This document shows, piece by piece, positions 48,801-57,430 of a DNA stretch of 64,000 bases (positions within the stretch are counted from its first letter, which is position 1; each line of letters begins with the position of its first letter). The stretch spans positions 22,133,603 to 22,197,602 of the forward strand of contig CALNVZ010000174.1 of the NCBI GenBank assembly GCA_940671915.1, given 5' to 3'. A program made the position numbers and the translations under genes. The notes below the pieces were generated by a model, which had not been told where the DNA came from, made no database searches, and saw only the letters and a list, made by a program, of their open reading frames with translations. The stretch is from Paracentrotus lividus. Taxonomy: Eukaryota; Echinodermata; Echinoidea; Camarodonta; Echinidae.

Positions 48801-49572
48801 AGATATTTGATCCCTGTAACCTGTGGGCAATGACTTTCCGCAAAACCACAGCACCTCTTTGTAAAACCATTAGTGATTTGTTTATTCTTTTGTGTGTGTA
48901 GCTGGTCAATGGCAAAGATGATGCAACGATCCAATGCATCACCCCAAGCGCCTTCTTCCACCAAATCTGCTCAAGTGGAATCCACTGTCCAATTTCTCAA
49001 TCAGGCTGCGGAGTTGGACAGAGTGTATGGTGGCATGGATGAGGAAGAATCTGATGTAAGTATAGAATTAGGTTTAAAAACTCATCCCCTCAGTATATCT
49101 CTAAACCAGGACACAGTTCATTTCTTTGCAGTGCATTCAACTGAAATCACAACTGTCTGTCTTTAACTGTTCAATTATAAACTGCAGTTACCTTAGCTAT
49201 CTTGCCAATATCAACAAAAGATTATTCAATAAAACCTTTTCATGCTTTCTAATAATCAAAAATATGTAACTACAATAAGTTTAACACTCCATTTAAACCT
49301 ATTTATCCACTTAAGAATATATAAGCTCTCACAAGAAGTTCCTAAATAAATGCCTCTTGTCTTGATTAGTATTGTTATCCTTAAACCCTTCCATTTTATA
49401 CATTTAACGATATGTTGTGCAGGATGATGCTTGTGCTGCTACGTCCAATCTGTATAGAAACGCCAAAGCAGATAAATTTAGATCAGCCCAGGCTAAGACC
49501 TCAGGTGAAAACTTGAAGATGAAGAAAGGAAAGGGAGCAGCCTTCAGCAAGCAATACTATGGTTACAAATAG
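27669..49572 (+). CDS. Circularly permuted Ras GTPase (cpRAS) with vWA/Sec23-like region
   Basis: The family is known from Dictyostelium (CPRas) and is scattered among animals; its cellular role is poorly defined. The GTPase motifs occur in the order G3 DTAGQ (28936), G4 NKND (32838), G5 ETSAK (about 32922-32936), G1 GAGGVGKS (33544-33567), G2 [10 protein letters not shown]. The fold is therefore cut between strands β2 and β3, and the old C-terminus (helix α5, [14 protein letters not shown]) is fused to strand β1 (FVILGAGG) at an exon border. Then come a Lys-rich linker, a CPLC..C..C segment, a vWA-type region ([31 protein letters not shown]), a Sec23-like all-β region and a Lys-rich C-terminus ending QYYGYK. 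Most exons join in phase. Exceptions are an in-frame TGA in the G3 exon and unresolved joins at 34394/35006 and around 36100-38930, where the MIDAS exon was not found. Confidence 0.9.
28915..28973 (+). CDS. cpRAS exon 2, G3/Switch II (DTAGQ), with in-frame TGA
   Basis: It runs from acceptor TTTTCTACAG to donor GTAATT. Read from phase 0 it gives HV[20 protein letters not shown] plus two bases (AG), which combine with A at 32110 to give Arg. Length and phases fit both neighbours without any indel, so the single anomaly is TGA at 28921-28923. The alternative (phase 1 start, CLIDLF, then one extra G before DTAGQ) needs a frameshift. Confidence 0.75.
29590..32030. repeat. 73-bp tandem array, pyrimidine-rich on the + strand
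   Basis: More than 30 units of about 73-76 bp share TCAATCACTAAATCATATTT, CTCCTCTTTCTACTTGATCC and CTTTAACCTCCATATTCC. Two variants differ by AATTCC versus CTGATCC inserts. Up to about 31010 units are 95% alike or better; beyond that they abruptly become full of indels and substitutions, which looks like unpolished read sequence. It lies in the intron between the G3 and G4-side exons. Confidence 0.92.
32110..32224 (+). CDS. cpRAS exon 3
   Basis: The acceptor is the AG of TACATGAG; the product starts (R)[20 protein letters not shown] and ends ..IKDVEHIPT before donor GTAAGG. It matches the β4-α3 part of Ras/Rap proteins (ALVYSIT..SF). An upstream acceptor at 32101 would add YMR (as in Ras QYMR) but breaks the phase with exon 2. 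Confidence 0.88.
32265..32430. mobile_element. MITE, GGxCC..AACACAAAG ends, copy 1
   Basis: The left end GGGTCCTTAACACAAAGTTTACAATCAATC is mirrored by the right end AATTGATCGTAAACCTTTGTGTCTCAGGACCC. The same element is better preserved at 52221-52380. It sits in an intron 40 bases after cpRAS exon 3. Confidence 0.65.
32826..33008 (+). CDS. cpRAS exon 4 (G4 NKxD and G5 SAK)
   Basis: 61 codons in phase 0 between TTTTAAG and GTAAGG. The product [49 protein letters not shown] contains both guanine-specificity motifs and the α5 helix that ends a normal Ras domain. Confidence 0.95.
33532..33751 (+). CDS. cpRAS exon 5 (P-loop G1 and effector G2)
   Basis: It begins [20 protein letters not shown], a canonical Ras β1/P-loop, then [16 protein letters not shown] with the switch I Thr, and leaves the fold through a Pro/Lys-rich tail ([18 protein letters not shown]..). 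Acceptor TTTGTAG, donor GTGATT in phase 1. A P-loop exon downstream of the G4/G5 exon is the signature of the permutation. Confidence 0.95.
34332..34394 (+). CDS. cpRAS exon 6 (basic/Gly-Phe linker)
   Basis: In phase with exon 5 it reads (A)[20 protein letters not shown], then donor GTGAGT. It ends in phase 1, whereas exon 7 reads best from phase 0. An extra A in the A8 run, or an unseen small exon, could explain this. Confidence 0.65.
35006..35163 (+). CDS. cpRAS exon 7 (Cys-rich segment)
   Basis: 52 open codons between TTGCTAG and [26 protein letters not shown] followed by [32 protein letters not shown]. Four cysteines in the first 20 residues suggest a small zinc site. It ends in phase 2, which fits the next exon. 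The join to exon 6 is out of phase as sequenced. Confidence 0.6.
36100..36154 (+). CDS. cpRAS exon 8 (tentative)
   Basis: The acceptor GTTGTGCAG and phase 2 match exon 7. The product [18 protein letters not shown] is protein-like. The donor GTGAAG is assumed. The vWA metal-binding (MIDAS) exon expected next was not found. Confidence 0.4.
36841..36914 (+). CDS. cpRAS exon 9 (tentative, vWA helix)
   Basis: A strong acceptor (long pyrimidine tract, TATACAG) and donor GTATGT bound a frame ending [12 protein letters not shown]. This resembles the RLECVKxA helix that follows the MIDAS loop in Sec23-like vWA domains and would lead into QLDFFELD. Phases at both ends conflict with the neighbouring exons, so an indel or a missing exon is likely. 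Confidence 0.45.
37370..38262. mobile_element. 893-bp foldback DNA transposon with 8-bp target duplication
   Basis: The whole segment folds on itself: ends TACAGTGTGTCCC / GGGACACACTGTA, arms of about 440 bp with few mismatches, centre near 37818. CATGTATA flanks it on both sides (37362-37369 and 38263-38270). An 8-bp duplication with CAGTG-type ends would suit the hAT superfamily. No transposase; intronic in the cpRAS gene. Confidence 0.8.
38276..38929 (+). repeat. Partial tandem copies of the next vWA exon, interrupted by a gap
   Basis: The block ATCCCTTGCTTxCAG plus the first part of exon 10 (CAACTTGATTTCTTTGA...) occurs near 38280 (short), 38590-38680, 38755-38840 and finally as the true exon at 38930. 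The second and third copies stay open through ..VGLVTFER-like sequence and then hit stops. The third retains an AG acceptor. Shared spacer words (AAGTCCTAAAGCTTGAAT) define a unit of about 160 bp. Confidence 0.8.
38450..38473. other. Assembly gap (24 N)
   Basis: Both sides of the gap show the same T-run, AATC, T-run pattern, as if two contig ends carrying the same sequence were abutted without merging. Confidence 0.98.
38930..39133 (+). CDS. cpRAS exon 10 (vWA core)
   Basis: From acceptor CTTGCAG to donor GTGAGT. The product is [20 protein letters not shown] followed by [17 protein letters not shown], with a later [16 protein letters not shown]. The VGLVTFxxxVxVIGDG strand pair is typical of Sec23-like vWA folds. 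It enters and leaves in phase 2. Confidence 0.9.
39150..39420. repeat. Degenerate single unit of the AGGTCA-containing minisatellite family
   Basis: Words such as TTTGTCCATTCTGATCACC, ATGATCTCATTAGAGTTTGTAGG and AAAGGTCAAGGGTCACAGAGGTC align with the units at 59.3-62.0 kb. It is intronic in the cpRAS gene. Confidence 0.45.
39620..40150 (-). repeat. Retroelement-like tail plus 28-bp tandem repeat
   Basis: (GATTT)n at 39625-39650 followed by CGTCGAGTGAAACATTTATGATAG and GAAAGCCGAAAAGGCTTATTTACAATGGGGTCC looks like the 3' end of a minus-oriented non-LTR element. Further on, GAATAACATAAGGAAAGxxAGAAAAACAAT recurs about eight times (39905-40110). The 179-codon minus frame over it is low-complexity and not a gene. 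Confidence 0.5.
40483..40687 (+). CDS. cpRAS exon 11 (vWA)
   Basis: In phase with exon 10. The product starts (G)[20 protein letters not shown], has [20 protein letters not shown] and ends EAISFYRQ. It contains the T-A-L-G-P-A helix start and the TDGxxNxGxG loop seen in Sec23-like vWA domains. Donor GTAAGA. Confidence 0.93.
41024..41187. mobile_element. MITE just upstream of a splice acceptor
   Basis: GGTGTTTCACCAAG at the left is mirrored by CTTTGTGAAACACC at the right. The right end lies only 26 bases before cpRAS exon 12, so the element may supply part of the branch-point region. Confidence 0.55.
41214..41462 (+). CDS. cpRAS exon 12
   Basis: 83 codons in phase 0, acceptor CTTTTTAG, donor GTAGGT. 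The product [20 protein letters not shown].. and [34 protein letters not shown] covers the last vWA strands and the TGG..LLDP..L element at the start of the β region in Sec23-like proteins. Confidence 0.95.
41653..44902. mobile_element. 3.2-kb piggyBac-like element, TTAA-flanked
   Basis: TTAA at 41653-41656 and 44899-44902 borders perfect 14-bp inverted ends CCCTTCCGCTGCGG / CCGCAGCGGAAGGG. Inside the left end GGCAGGCCCATATATGGCCCAC occurs twice in tandem. TTAA targets and CCC-starting short TIRs are the hallmark of the piggyBac superfamily. No DDD transposase frame was recognised in the interior, which holds homopolymer runs (G14 at 42055, C20 at 43520) and simple repeats. Intronic in cpRAS. 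Confidence 0.75.
45261..45386 (+). CDS. cpRAS exon 13
   Basis: 42 codons in phase 0 between TATATCAG and [48 protein letters not shown], a β-strand pattern that continues the Sec23-like region. Confidence 0.93.
45627..45752. repeat. 125-nt hairpin element
   Basis: CTGGATTATAAG..TTATCCCGAGTGCAGAT..CCCGAGGCC at the left is mirrored by GGCCGAGG..ATCTGCACGAGGGATAA..TAGTCCAG. It is part of a repeat-rich block in the intron after exon 13. Confidence 0.6.
45903..46052. repeat. 150-nt palindrome
   Basis: GCGATTCATTTCC..GAACTCAACGGGTTCCTCAC..ACACGAAG is mirrored by CTTCGTGT..GTGAGGAACCCGTTGAGTTC..GGAATGAATCGC. A further perfect short palindrome built on TTGTACATATGTACAA lies near 46370. Confidence 0.65.
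46824..46919 (+). CDS. cpRAS exon 14
   Basis: 32 codons in phase 0 between TTTGTAG and [38 protein letters not shown]. The [16 protein letters not shown] strand is characteristic of the β region in Sec23-like modules. Confidence 0.94.
47474..47565 (+). CDS. cpRAS exon 15
   Basis: The acceptor AATACAG precedes it and the donor GTAAGC follows. The product [30 protein letters not shown] is helical and ends in phase 2. Confidence 0.93.
48504..48726. mobile_element. MITE with GGGGTGTTTCAC ends
   Basis: CCAGGGGGTGTTTCACAAGG at the left and TTTGTGAAACACCCCCCCCCCCTGG at the right are inverted. A related single end occurs at 48121 (GGGGGGGGTATTTCACCAAG). Intronic. Confidence 0.65.
48902..49055 (+). 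CDS. cpRAS exon 16
   Basis: In phase with exon 15: (I)[47 protein letters not shown], donor GTAAGT. It is a helical segment ending in an acidic patch. Confidence 0.93.
49423..49572 (+). CDS. cpRAS exon 17 (C-terminus)
   Basis: 50 codons including stop: [20 protein letters not shown], then a Lys-rich stretch and [12 protein letters not shown] followed by TAG. Acceptor GTTGTGCAG. No CAAX prenylation motif is present at the C-terminus. Confidence 0.93.
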   Translation, partial: DDACAATSNLYRNAKADKFRSAQAKTSGENLKMKKGKGAAFSKQYYGYK

Positions 49573-49884
49573 ATATTAGGTACATTACAAGTGGACCAGA
49601 ATAATAGGACTACAAAGATGATGGATATGTGAGAACTGGTTAGGGGACTACATCCAAATCAGCCTTGGAACTGAGTTTTCTTACTCACAGTAAATCCATA
49701 AAAGCATCAACATATTTTTTTTTTTTTTTCATCTCCAACTGTGATTTGGTTTAATAAATGCTGTCTTCTTGGACCGGCATTTGCCCTTTTTAAAAAATAT
49801 GTTTATGTCTATGTACAACGTAATTATTCAATGCTACATGTATTTGAATATAACTTTGGGGCCACAGTATCCCCCTCTTCTTTC

Positions 49885-49953
<69 letters not shown>

Positions 49954-52220
49954 ATATATATATATCTTGTATTTCGTCTGTTCTTGTTTTACCTTTTTTC
50001 TTGTATTTCAGGGTGCATATTGTGCTCATTAATATTTTTTATTCATTATTAATGAAGGATGAGTGTAATATATATTGTGTTGTTGTTTGTTAAGATTGTA
50101 TGGCGCTTTCATTCAAAATATGATATAATGATCCATGTTTTGGAGATGATGTATCTTTTGTAACTCTTTATAATTATGGGGTATTGTAAAGATTGATTCT
50201 TTAAAAATTGAATTTTAATCAAACCTGTACATAGAAGCTTATGTATAAGATGTAATCAAGCACCCAAGTCTTTCCGCAAATCCGATACTTTGGCGAGATT
50301 GAAAAACTAAACAGGTAAGATTTGATTAATTTTAAGCTGAAGGATGGACCAATCTTTTATATACGACAAAATCATTGAAATGTTTATCATTCTACAAGAA
50401 TATAATCTTAAAGCTGATGTGCAGTAATTAAGCATATTCATTAATATGTTATCATTAAACAAGGAATTGACAACTAATTAGAAAGGGAAAACATACTGCC
50501 ATTTGTTAAGTACCCTTTCAGATATTTTCAGCTTGAGTTTTAAAAATAAAAGCAATTTATATAAAGTGTTCATCGTTCATGTTGTATTGATAAGTTTACA
50601 TTACAATGTATAGAATGGCATGTGAATGTATGATACAAGAATTATTAGAAGTATCAAAATCATGTTCATGCTGTTATTTTATTGCTAAAAATATGTTATC
50701 AGTACATGTGTTTTGCCTTTGATGTTTTTATTATTTAGAAAATATAGATTGTATATAATTTTTCGAAGACATTTTCTCAAAGACACTTGCCCTACCATTA
50801 TGAAACAAATTATTACTGCTTTACATGTATATAATAACAAATCTAACTTGTGCCAGAGCCAAGAACTATTTCTTAGTACATATAGATTCACGATGTTTTG
50901 GAAAATCAGACGAAGGGAAATTCTTAGAGCTGAAATTTTTTTATTTTGAAGGCTAATTTTTTTTACACAACTTGAACATGCAGTCTTTCATTGTCCTGTA
51001 CTTTAATGTAATTAGAAATATTTGACATAAGAAGTTTTATATTTTACTGTATATGATAGACAGAGATGCAATGCTGAGTTGCCAGTCAAACTATGTGTAT
51101 ATTCTTGTTGACATTTTTCCATTGTGACTATTTTCACATGTTGTTACTGTTGTTAAACTCATTTTGCATTTATATCTTGACCATTAACATTTTAGGCACA
51201 AAATTGTAAAAGTGTATCTCTATTACAATTTTAGTTGAACTATACCTCTATTAAAATATATGTTCTAGGCAGAAGTAACGTGTCCATTTTTAAATTATTA
51301 TATGTAATTAAAACTATTGATAGAGACAAAAAGAAAGAGGGAGAGAGATTGAGGAAGAGAGAGAAGGGTATTGCATAGGAGGAAGAAGCATGGAAAAATA
51401 ATGAAGACAGAAATAGCACGACATTTTCTCTTGCAACAATTGTTCTGGGCTTTATTTTTTGTAGGATGTGGTCAGGGTTAATGACACTTGGCTAGTTCTG
51501 AAGTGTTACACAAAATCATTATAGTTGGATTAAGTTGCAAAGAGCTGCTAGAATAAAAGAATTTAAAAAAAAGCAAAGCCACGAAAAATTAGTCAAAATT
51601 ACGTTGTGATACACAACCTTGCGGGGAGATTAAGGCAAAGTAGCTACACAATTACGCAAAATTAGGCTAAGATTCGCAATGTTTGATGATTCGCAATGAA
51701 GGTGTTCATGGGTAGAGTGTATTCCACATCTTGCCTGTAAGACCCTACTGGCTCATGACGTGGTACTGACCTCTCGCCTGGGATATTGCGAGGGATGATG
51801 GTAATACCTAGGACAATAAAGAGAACAACGTGAAAATATTAATAGAATTTAATAATCAATATGCAACCCCATTGCGGTGATATAAGTTTCCTATTAGCAT
51901 AACATGTCTTTTCACCCCCCCCCCCCACCCCTCTTTCTGGAGTCAGGAAATGTGTTTCTCAAAGAAAAGACCTTATATTTTCCATCGACATCTCATCAAA
52001 AAATACTAATACAATACGATGAAAAGCGGATAAAGAAACTTGACGAAATATTCCTTTTCATTGCTTATATGACTTGATATTCTTTATTTGTTTGTTTGTT
52101 TTAGAACAAATCCAATTCATTCATGCATGCTAATATGATAACATATTTAGATTCATAATTATTAAGAATTGAATCCTAACGTTGACATGAATAATGCGAA
52201 TTTATCCGTCTATTAGATCA
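49573..52220 (+). other. cpRAS 3' UTR and downstream intergenic DNA
   Basis: AT-rich, with a (CT)n/(TA)n microsatellite at 49875-49968. AATAAA hexamers occur at 49753, near 50543 and near 51552. No other exon was recognised. Confidence 0.45.
49753..49758 (+). terminator. Candidate polyadenylation signal for cpRAS
   Basis: First AATAAA, 180 bases after the stop codon. Downstream hexamers remain possible. Confidence 0.4.
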
Positions 52221-52380
52221 GGGCCCCGTAACACAAAGGTTTGCAATCAATCGCTAAATGGCAATAGCCATCAATGATCTTTGTTACACGCGAATTTTGT
52301 TCAACAGACAGACCAGCAACCAATCAGAAAAGCTCTTTCAAAATTGCAATTGATCGCAAACCTTGTGTTTACGGGGCCCA
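52221..52380. mobile_element. MITE, GGGCCCCGTAACACAAAGG ends, copy 2
   Basis: The left end GGGCCCCGTAACACAAAGGTTTGCAATCAATCGC is mirrored by the right end GCAATTGATCGCAAACCTTGTGTTTACGGGGCCC. It is the same family as 32265-32430. Confidence 0.75.
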
Positions 52381-52442
52381 TGATACTTCTTTAGAAACAA
52401 TTGACAAGAAGTTCGGGTTTAAACTTTATATACAAAAAATAT

Positions 52443-54717
52443 CATATCAATTCTACTCCACGTGAAATGTAAATCTAACGTATGACATTAAATCTTACAT
52501 AAAGACGCGTCCATTATTTAGAAAGGGAAACGCAACATTACATTCATGAGTTTAGTGGAAATACATGCAGCTGAGCGGCGCAGAATGTCAACAAAAACCC
52601 TCGCTAACGCGGGAAGCGACCGATTGACAACTGCATGCAATTGTTACTTGCGTACAAAACTCGCCTAAGAAAAACTTCCCTGTCGGTAAAATGGTATTAA
52701 CAGTCGATCTGTTCGAGGAAATTAGTCATGGATATGAAATAATAATTGAACTTATCATAGTGTTTCGTAGGGTAGAGATGCTTCAGACCAGATTGGGGAA
52801 AGAACATTTTGGCAAGCCTATAACACCATTGTGCTAAGTTGTAATCAGAATCTTATTTCACATAGATTGATCGTTCCTAACGATTGTTGATATAAATAGT
52901 GATCTTGTCACATTTGCGAAGACGCCGTCCACATGCGATATGCATGTGATATGTCGGAATTATATAACTCATGCTAAGAATGCTGAATATCCTGTCCTTT
53001 GATTGGTCCAAAAGTCTGGTCATAGTTTTAGCCAGGCCTGGCCAGGAGGCTGAGCGTTCAATAGTTCATCGTTCAATAGTCGTTTCAATAGTCATTTTTT
53101 CAACGGCAGTCAATACGTGCTTTGTGCGAGCGCAGACACCGTGTTTATTCATGTTTTTCTTGTTTTTGTTTTTTTTTCGTTTTCAATAGTCATTATTTTC
53201 AACGGCAGTCACCGTGTTTGTGCTGCACAAGACCACCGTGTTTTATTCATGTTTTTGTTTTGTTCAGTATGCTAGGCATAAACTGTAGTTGTTTTTAAAG
53301 CCTCGACTGGGGGCCTTCATCCTACTATGACCCCTCAGCTAAATGGACGTATGACCGGGAGAAAAACAAAACATTCAGAGTTTTCTTTCGTTATATAAAA
53401 TATATTAGTGCACTGCCTTAATATTCGGCGGCATAGTTGTTTTCTAAGGCTTCGGGGCCTCATCCAGCTATGACCCCTGCGGCAAGCCTTCCATATGAAA
53501 ACTGAACAATCAAAAAGGACAGTGTTATTTTTATACCAAAACACGCACAGTTCCACTACAGTGCACTAACGACCAGAAAGAATCTTACGGGAAATGTGTG
53601 TACTGGTATAGACTCTCTCTACGTCTGACCGTCGATATCGCGATAACAATGCCCTGAATAAAGACGTGTAAAGGAGAGTGCAAGCTGTGCAGTCAGGATC
53701 GAAGTATTTATCATGATATTTTTTTATGATATCAAAAACGCGGGGAAAATATTGACCAATCACAAAGAAGTTAAAAATCATTGGAAAGAGAAATTAATAT
53801 ATTTACTTCACTCAGCGTAACTAGGAAATGCGTGCGCTGCTGAATTTTACAGAAAGCTTTTAGTGACTGCTGTTTGACCAATATCATTTTCACACAGAAA
53901 ACGACCCAAAAATGACTAAAATGGGAGATTTTAAAGCTCAAACGCGAGGGTTAGGGTAAAAAAATATCTTCCAAGGTTTTATCTTGTTTATATACATTAA
54001 CCCTCATAAAACCTGTGTAACTAAGTAAATGATCTTCTCGATTTTTTTTATTCCAGTATATTCAACAAACTTCGCCGTTTTTCGGGCATTCCTTCCATTG
54101 ACAATCGGTGCGTGAAAATGGTTTTCCTAGAAAGAAGCCCCAACGTTTTCATATGGGGATCATAGCTGGATGGAAGCCCCCCTCGAGCTTTAGAAACAAC
54201 TATTGCCCCTCATGGCATTCACTATATCTATAATATTGACCCATCGAGTAAAGATTCGTTTATGATAATGTTCAAAGTGACAGGACTTTTTTTTAACCAA
54301 TCGAAATGAATGTACCATATTTGGAAAGCTGAGAATTCAAGCTTTTAAAAACTGCTTGATCATTAAGGTGTAATATAATTATGCGTAATCGAGGAATATG
54401 ACTATGCAGCGTATGAGCTATTTTGATAGCAAAATTGGCCATATTGTACAGGAATTTGCTCTTTCTAGGATTTCGAATTGACACAAGTGACAGGACTTTT
54501 TTTTTTCCCTTTGCAATAAGTTATTTCTATTTTTGAAAAATTCAGACTCTTAGCGTACTTATTCAAGTTGATCATTCTTTGAAAAGGTAGTTGCTCGCCA
54601 TAATCAAGAAAACAAAGTGAAAAAACTGTGCAAAATACAAAAAGTCTATGGCCGCGTTCGCTTTGCGTAGAGTGATAGCGCCCTCTTCCCCTTAAGTTTA
54701 CAACTAGACTTGATATG
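52443..54717 (+). mobile_element. CATATCAATTCTA-ended element, copy 1 (expanded by an insert)
   Basis: The left end CATATCAATTCTA and the right end CTAGACTTGATATG match copies at 56466-57430 and 59852-61249. About 52443-52970 and 54240-54717 align with the other copies (GCTGAGAATTCAAGCTTTTA, AGTGACAGGACTTTTTTT, GACTCTTAGCGTACTTATTC). The 52970-54240 middle is extra, with its own inverted repeats (CCAGCTATGACCCC at 53472 versus GGGGATCATAGCTGG at 54155) and a pair of 85-bp direct repeats (53085, 53185). Confidence 0.7.
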
Positions 54718-54850
54718 GTACAATAAAACGTTCAATACAGGCGAAGGCCTACCGGAGCTTGTGTCCCGGTACAATAAATTTGTGTCTTTCTAGTGTCCTA
54801 ATCAACCATTCCCTGATAGCAATTCAATAATATGTAATTCTCAGTACACC

Positions 54851-55051
54851 TTGTATTCCCCACCACCCAGTGTTTGTATGGAAGAACCCTGTCAGAATGG
54901 AGTGACTTTTAAGAATATCGGAAGTTCGTGCACTTATAAAAGCATGCTTCCTTTACTGATGTTATGGAAGAGAACGAATTGCCAACCACCACCTGGTCGA
55001 CCATATCTCAAGCAGCCGACACGCCAGCGGCCAGTCCATGAATTAAAATAA
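54851..55051 (+). pseudogene. EGF-like fragment, copy 1
   Basis: The reading VCMEEPCQNGVTFKNIGSSCTYK resembles the first half of an EGF repeat (C..PCQNGxxCxxxxxSYxCxC) with some cysteines displaced. The surrounding 200 bp are about three-quarters identical to 55370-55540. No splice-bounded exon or continuation was found. Confidence 0.4.
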
Positions 55052-55369
55052 GGGGGTATCTGGTTATATTGATAGTATGCTTAGCAAGTGCCCCTTTTGT
55101 CCATTGTGACTCTAAACAGAAGATTTTACAGGAAAAAAGGATTATTCTGTAAATTGTTATAACAGGTCTATTTAAAAAAAAAAAAAGTTTTAGGACATTA
55201 AAAAAAAATCGGTAAGTTTTCATACCCCATAAACCAATTGTCTGTAATTTTCATGTTAAGACTTGTGCAGTAAGATTACAGGCGTTTTCGAGACACTGCT
55301 GCAGGAACTTTTCTGGGGTTTTTTTAAGGAGAAATTTTCTAACAGTGTAACATGTACTTTTTAGTATCA

Positions 55370-55540
55370 CCTTGTATTCTCCACCACCAATGGTGTTTGC
55401 ATGCTGTTGGAACCCTGTCGGTATGGAGTGACTTGTAAGAACGTCGGAAATTCTTGCGCTTATTATAATATCATACTTCCTTAATTTGAGTTTACTGATG
55501 TTATGGAAGAGAAAGACTGATCGGCCATGCCTGAAGCACC
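55370..55540 (+). pseudogene. EGF-like fragment, copy 2
   Basis: It reads CMLLEPCRYGVTCKNVGNSCAYYNIILP then stop. It shares TTACTGATGTTATGGAAGAG and flanking words with 54851-55051, so the two are tandem duplicates. Both are + strand, while the intact EGF-like exon at 57858-57949 is on the - strand. Confidence 0.4.
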
Positions 55541-55840
55541 CGGCAGATACCAAGGACTGGAAATTAAGGGAAGCGGGCGGGGGTGGAAGCCGGATCTCTT
55601 TTATCTTTTTTTCTTTTTTTTTTTTTTTACTTTTAAGATACTAAAAAAACGCCTGTTACGCCCATGGATCTGCCTATGTAGGCAGCCTAAGCTCAAGCTC
55701 ACATCAGGGGACTTTAATCGGGGATGTTAAATAACAAGGAATTTATTGATTTGTCTCTAATGGTAGAAACATACGCAACTTCAGTTTAAAAATAGGAGCC
55801 AGACAGCTGTCAAAAAAATTTTTTTAAAGCCTATCACAGG

Positions 55841-55912
55841 CTGCCCGGGCGGGATTCGAACCCACCATCTCTGAATTATTAGACCAGCGTCATAACCACT
55901 ACTACCACTGGA
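55841..55912 (-). tRNA. tRNA-like sequence, anticodon AAT-like, probably pseudogene or SINE
   Basis: The minus strand has a D-arm-like AGTGGTAGTAGTGGTTATGA, the anticodon region CTGGTCTAATAATTCAG (loop CTAATAA) and a T-arm GTGGGTTCGAATCCCGC. The 5' acceptor strand does not pair with CCGGGCA. A tRNA-derived repeat is more likely than a gene. Confidence 0.4.
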
Positions 55913-56008
55913 GTGACCTTAGTGATCAAGGTTCAATCTATCCCCGACAGCCAAATATGTTTAACGCTTAACATTTGAAATGAATCAATTACATTATGTA
56001 TGTCTTAC

Positions 56009-56134
56009 CTTTTTCACACTGAACAGCAGTTGGGCCAAAGATATTGCCAGTGTATCCATCTGGATCGATAAGATAGGTCAAGTTCGCTGAAGAGTTATGT
56101 GATTTCAGTCCTGCGCAATTTCTTGGTACCAACT
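56009..56134 (-). CDS. Single exon of a fibrinogen-like/CASPR-like (IDPDG) module
   Basis: The minus-strand acceptor AATATAG and donor GTAAGAC bound LVPRNCAGLKSHNSSANLTYLIDPDGYTGNIFGPTAVQCEKG. The pattern C..L.......YxIDPDG......V.C is the N-terminal part of fibrinogen-like domains in contactin-associated and collagen-type proteins, which act extracellularly. It ends in phase 1. The rest of the gene should lie toward lower coordinates but was not found. Confidence 0.6.
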
Positions 56135-56465
56135 CTATATTATTGAAGATAAAACAAATATGGTATACTAAATCTAGCACATTCAGTACGAAAATACAAC
56201 AACCTGAAAGCTTACCAGAGTTTAGACAGACATAGCATCTGATTATGTATTCAAACAGGATTCTAGATTTTGTAGTTCATTCTTTAATAACGGGTTTCTT
56301 GACTACAGAAGTTCTCGGATTAATAAATATTGATAAATTGTAATAACTTGAAATAAAACTAATCCATTCCTTTCAATCTCTGAGAACAAATCTACCTTCC
56401 CTGAATGTTTTATTATTTTCTGATTTGTTGGAGTTCACTCATAATTTTCGGGAAAGGAATAAAGA

Positions 56466-57430
56466 CATATCAATTCTACTTTATGAAAATGTAAAGTTAA
56501 CGTATACCAATGTGCGGCATTAAATCGTAATTAAACAAGGTGCGTCCATTATCTAAGAAGCCAGACGCACCAAAGTGACGTTGGAAATACGACTGAGAGC
56601 GCAGAAATTTATACAGCTGGCTGCGATAATAAATTAGCTCACAAAAACTCGCGTAAGAAGACTTCCCTGCAGTGGAATGGTATTGTCCGTTCGTTTGAGC
56701 AATCTACTCGTGGAGATGAAAGAAATTGATGAACTTTTATCATGGTGTGTTAGTTAATAGATTATCAGATGGAGGAAATACACATTTGGGCAAGCTTATA
56801 ACATTATTGTGCTGAAGTTGTAATCAGAATATGCAATTCATATATATTAATGCTCAAAACAATGACATAGATTGTGAACTTGTCACAAGTCTTGCGAAGA
56901 CGCCGTTCACATGTTTCTATGCGATATGCATGTGATAAGCGTAAATATTGACTAGTCGAGGCAACAACCTCTTATGATTATGTTCAAAGTAACAGGACTT
57001 TTTTTAATCAATTAAAATGAATGTACCATCTCCCGAAAGCTGAGAATTCAAGCTTTTATTTGCCCTGTGAACAATAAGCTATAATAGTATAATGCGGCAT
57101 CGAGGATCAAAACTACGAAGCGCATGAGCTATTTTGAGAGCAAAATATACCATATTGTACAGGAATTTGATCTGACTAGGCTTTCGAATTGACAAAAGTG
57201 ACAGGACTTTTTTCCCTTTGCAATAAGTTATTCATATTTTTGAAAAAATCAGACTCTTAGCGTACTTAATCAAAGTGAGCATTTCTTTGTAAAGGTAGTT
57301 GCTCGCCACAATAAAGAAAATGAAGTGAAAAACTGTCCAAAACTGAAACAAAAAAAGTCAATGGGCGCGTTCGCTTTGAGTAGAATGGCAGCGCCCTCTA
57401 TCTCTTAAGTTTACAACTAGAATTGATATG
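56466..57430 (+). mobile_element. CATATCAATTCTA-ended element, copy 2 (965 bp, uninterrupted)
   Basis: Inverted ends are CATATCAATTCTA (56466) and TAGAATTGATATG (57418-57430). It is the cleanest copy and defines the element. No transposase frame is visible. The interior has AGTGACAGGACTTTTTTT-like sequence twice in direct orientation (56990 and 57197). Confidence 0.75.
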
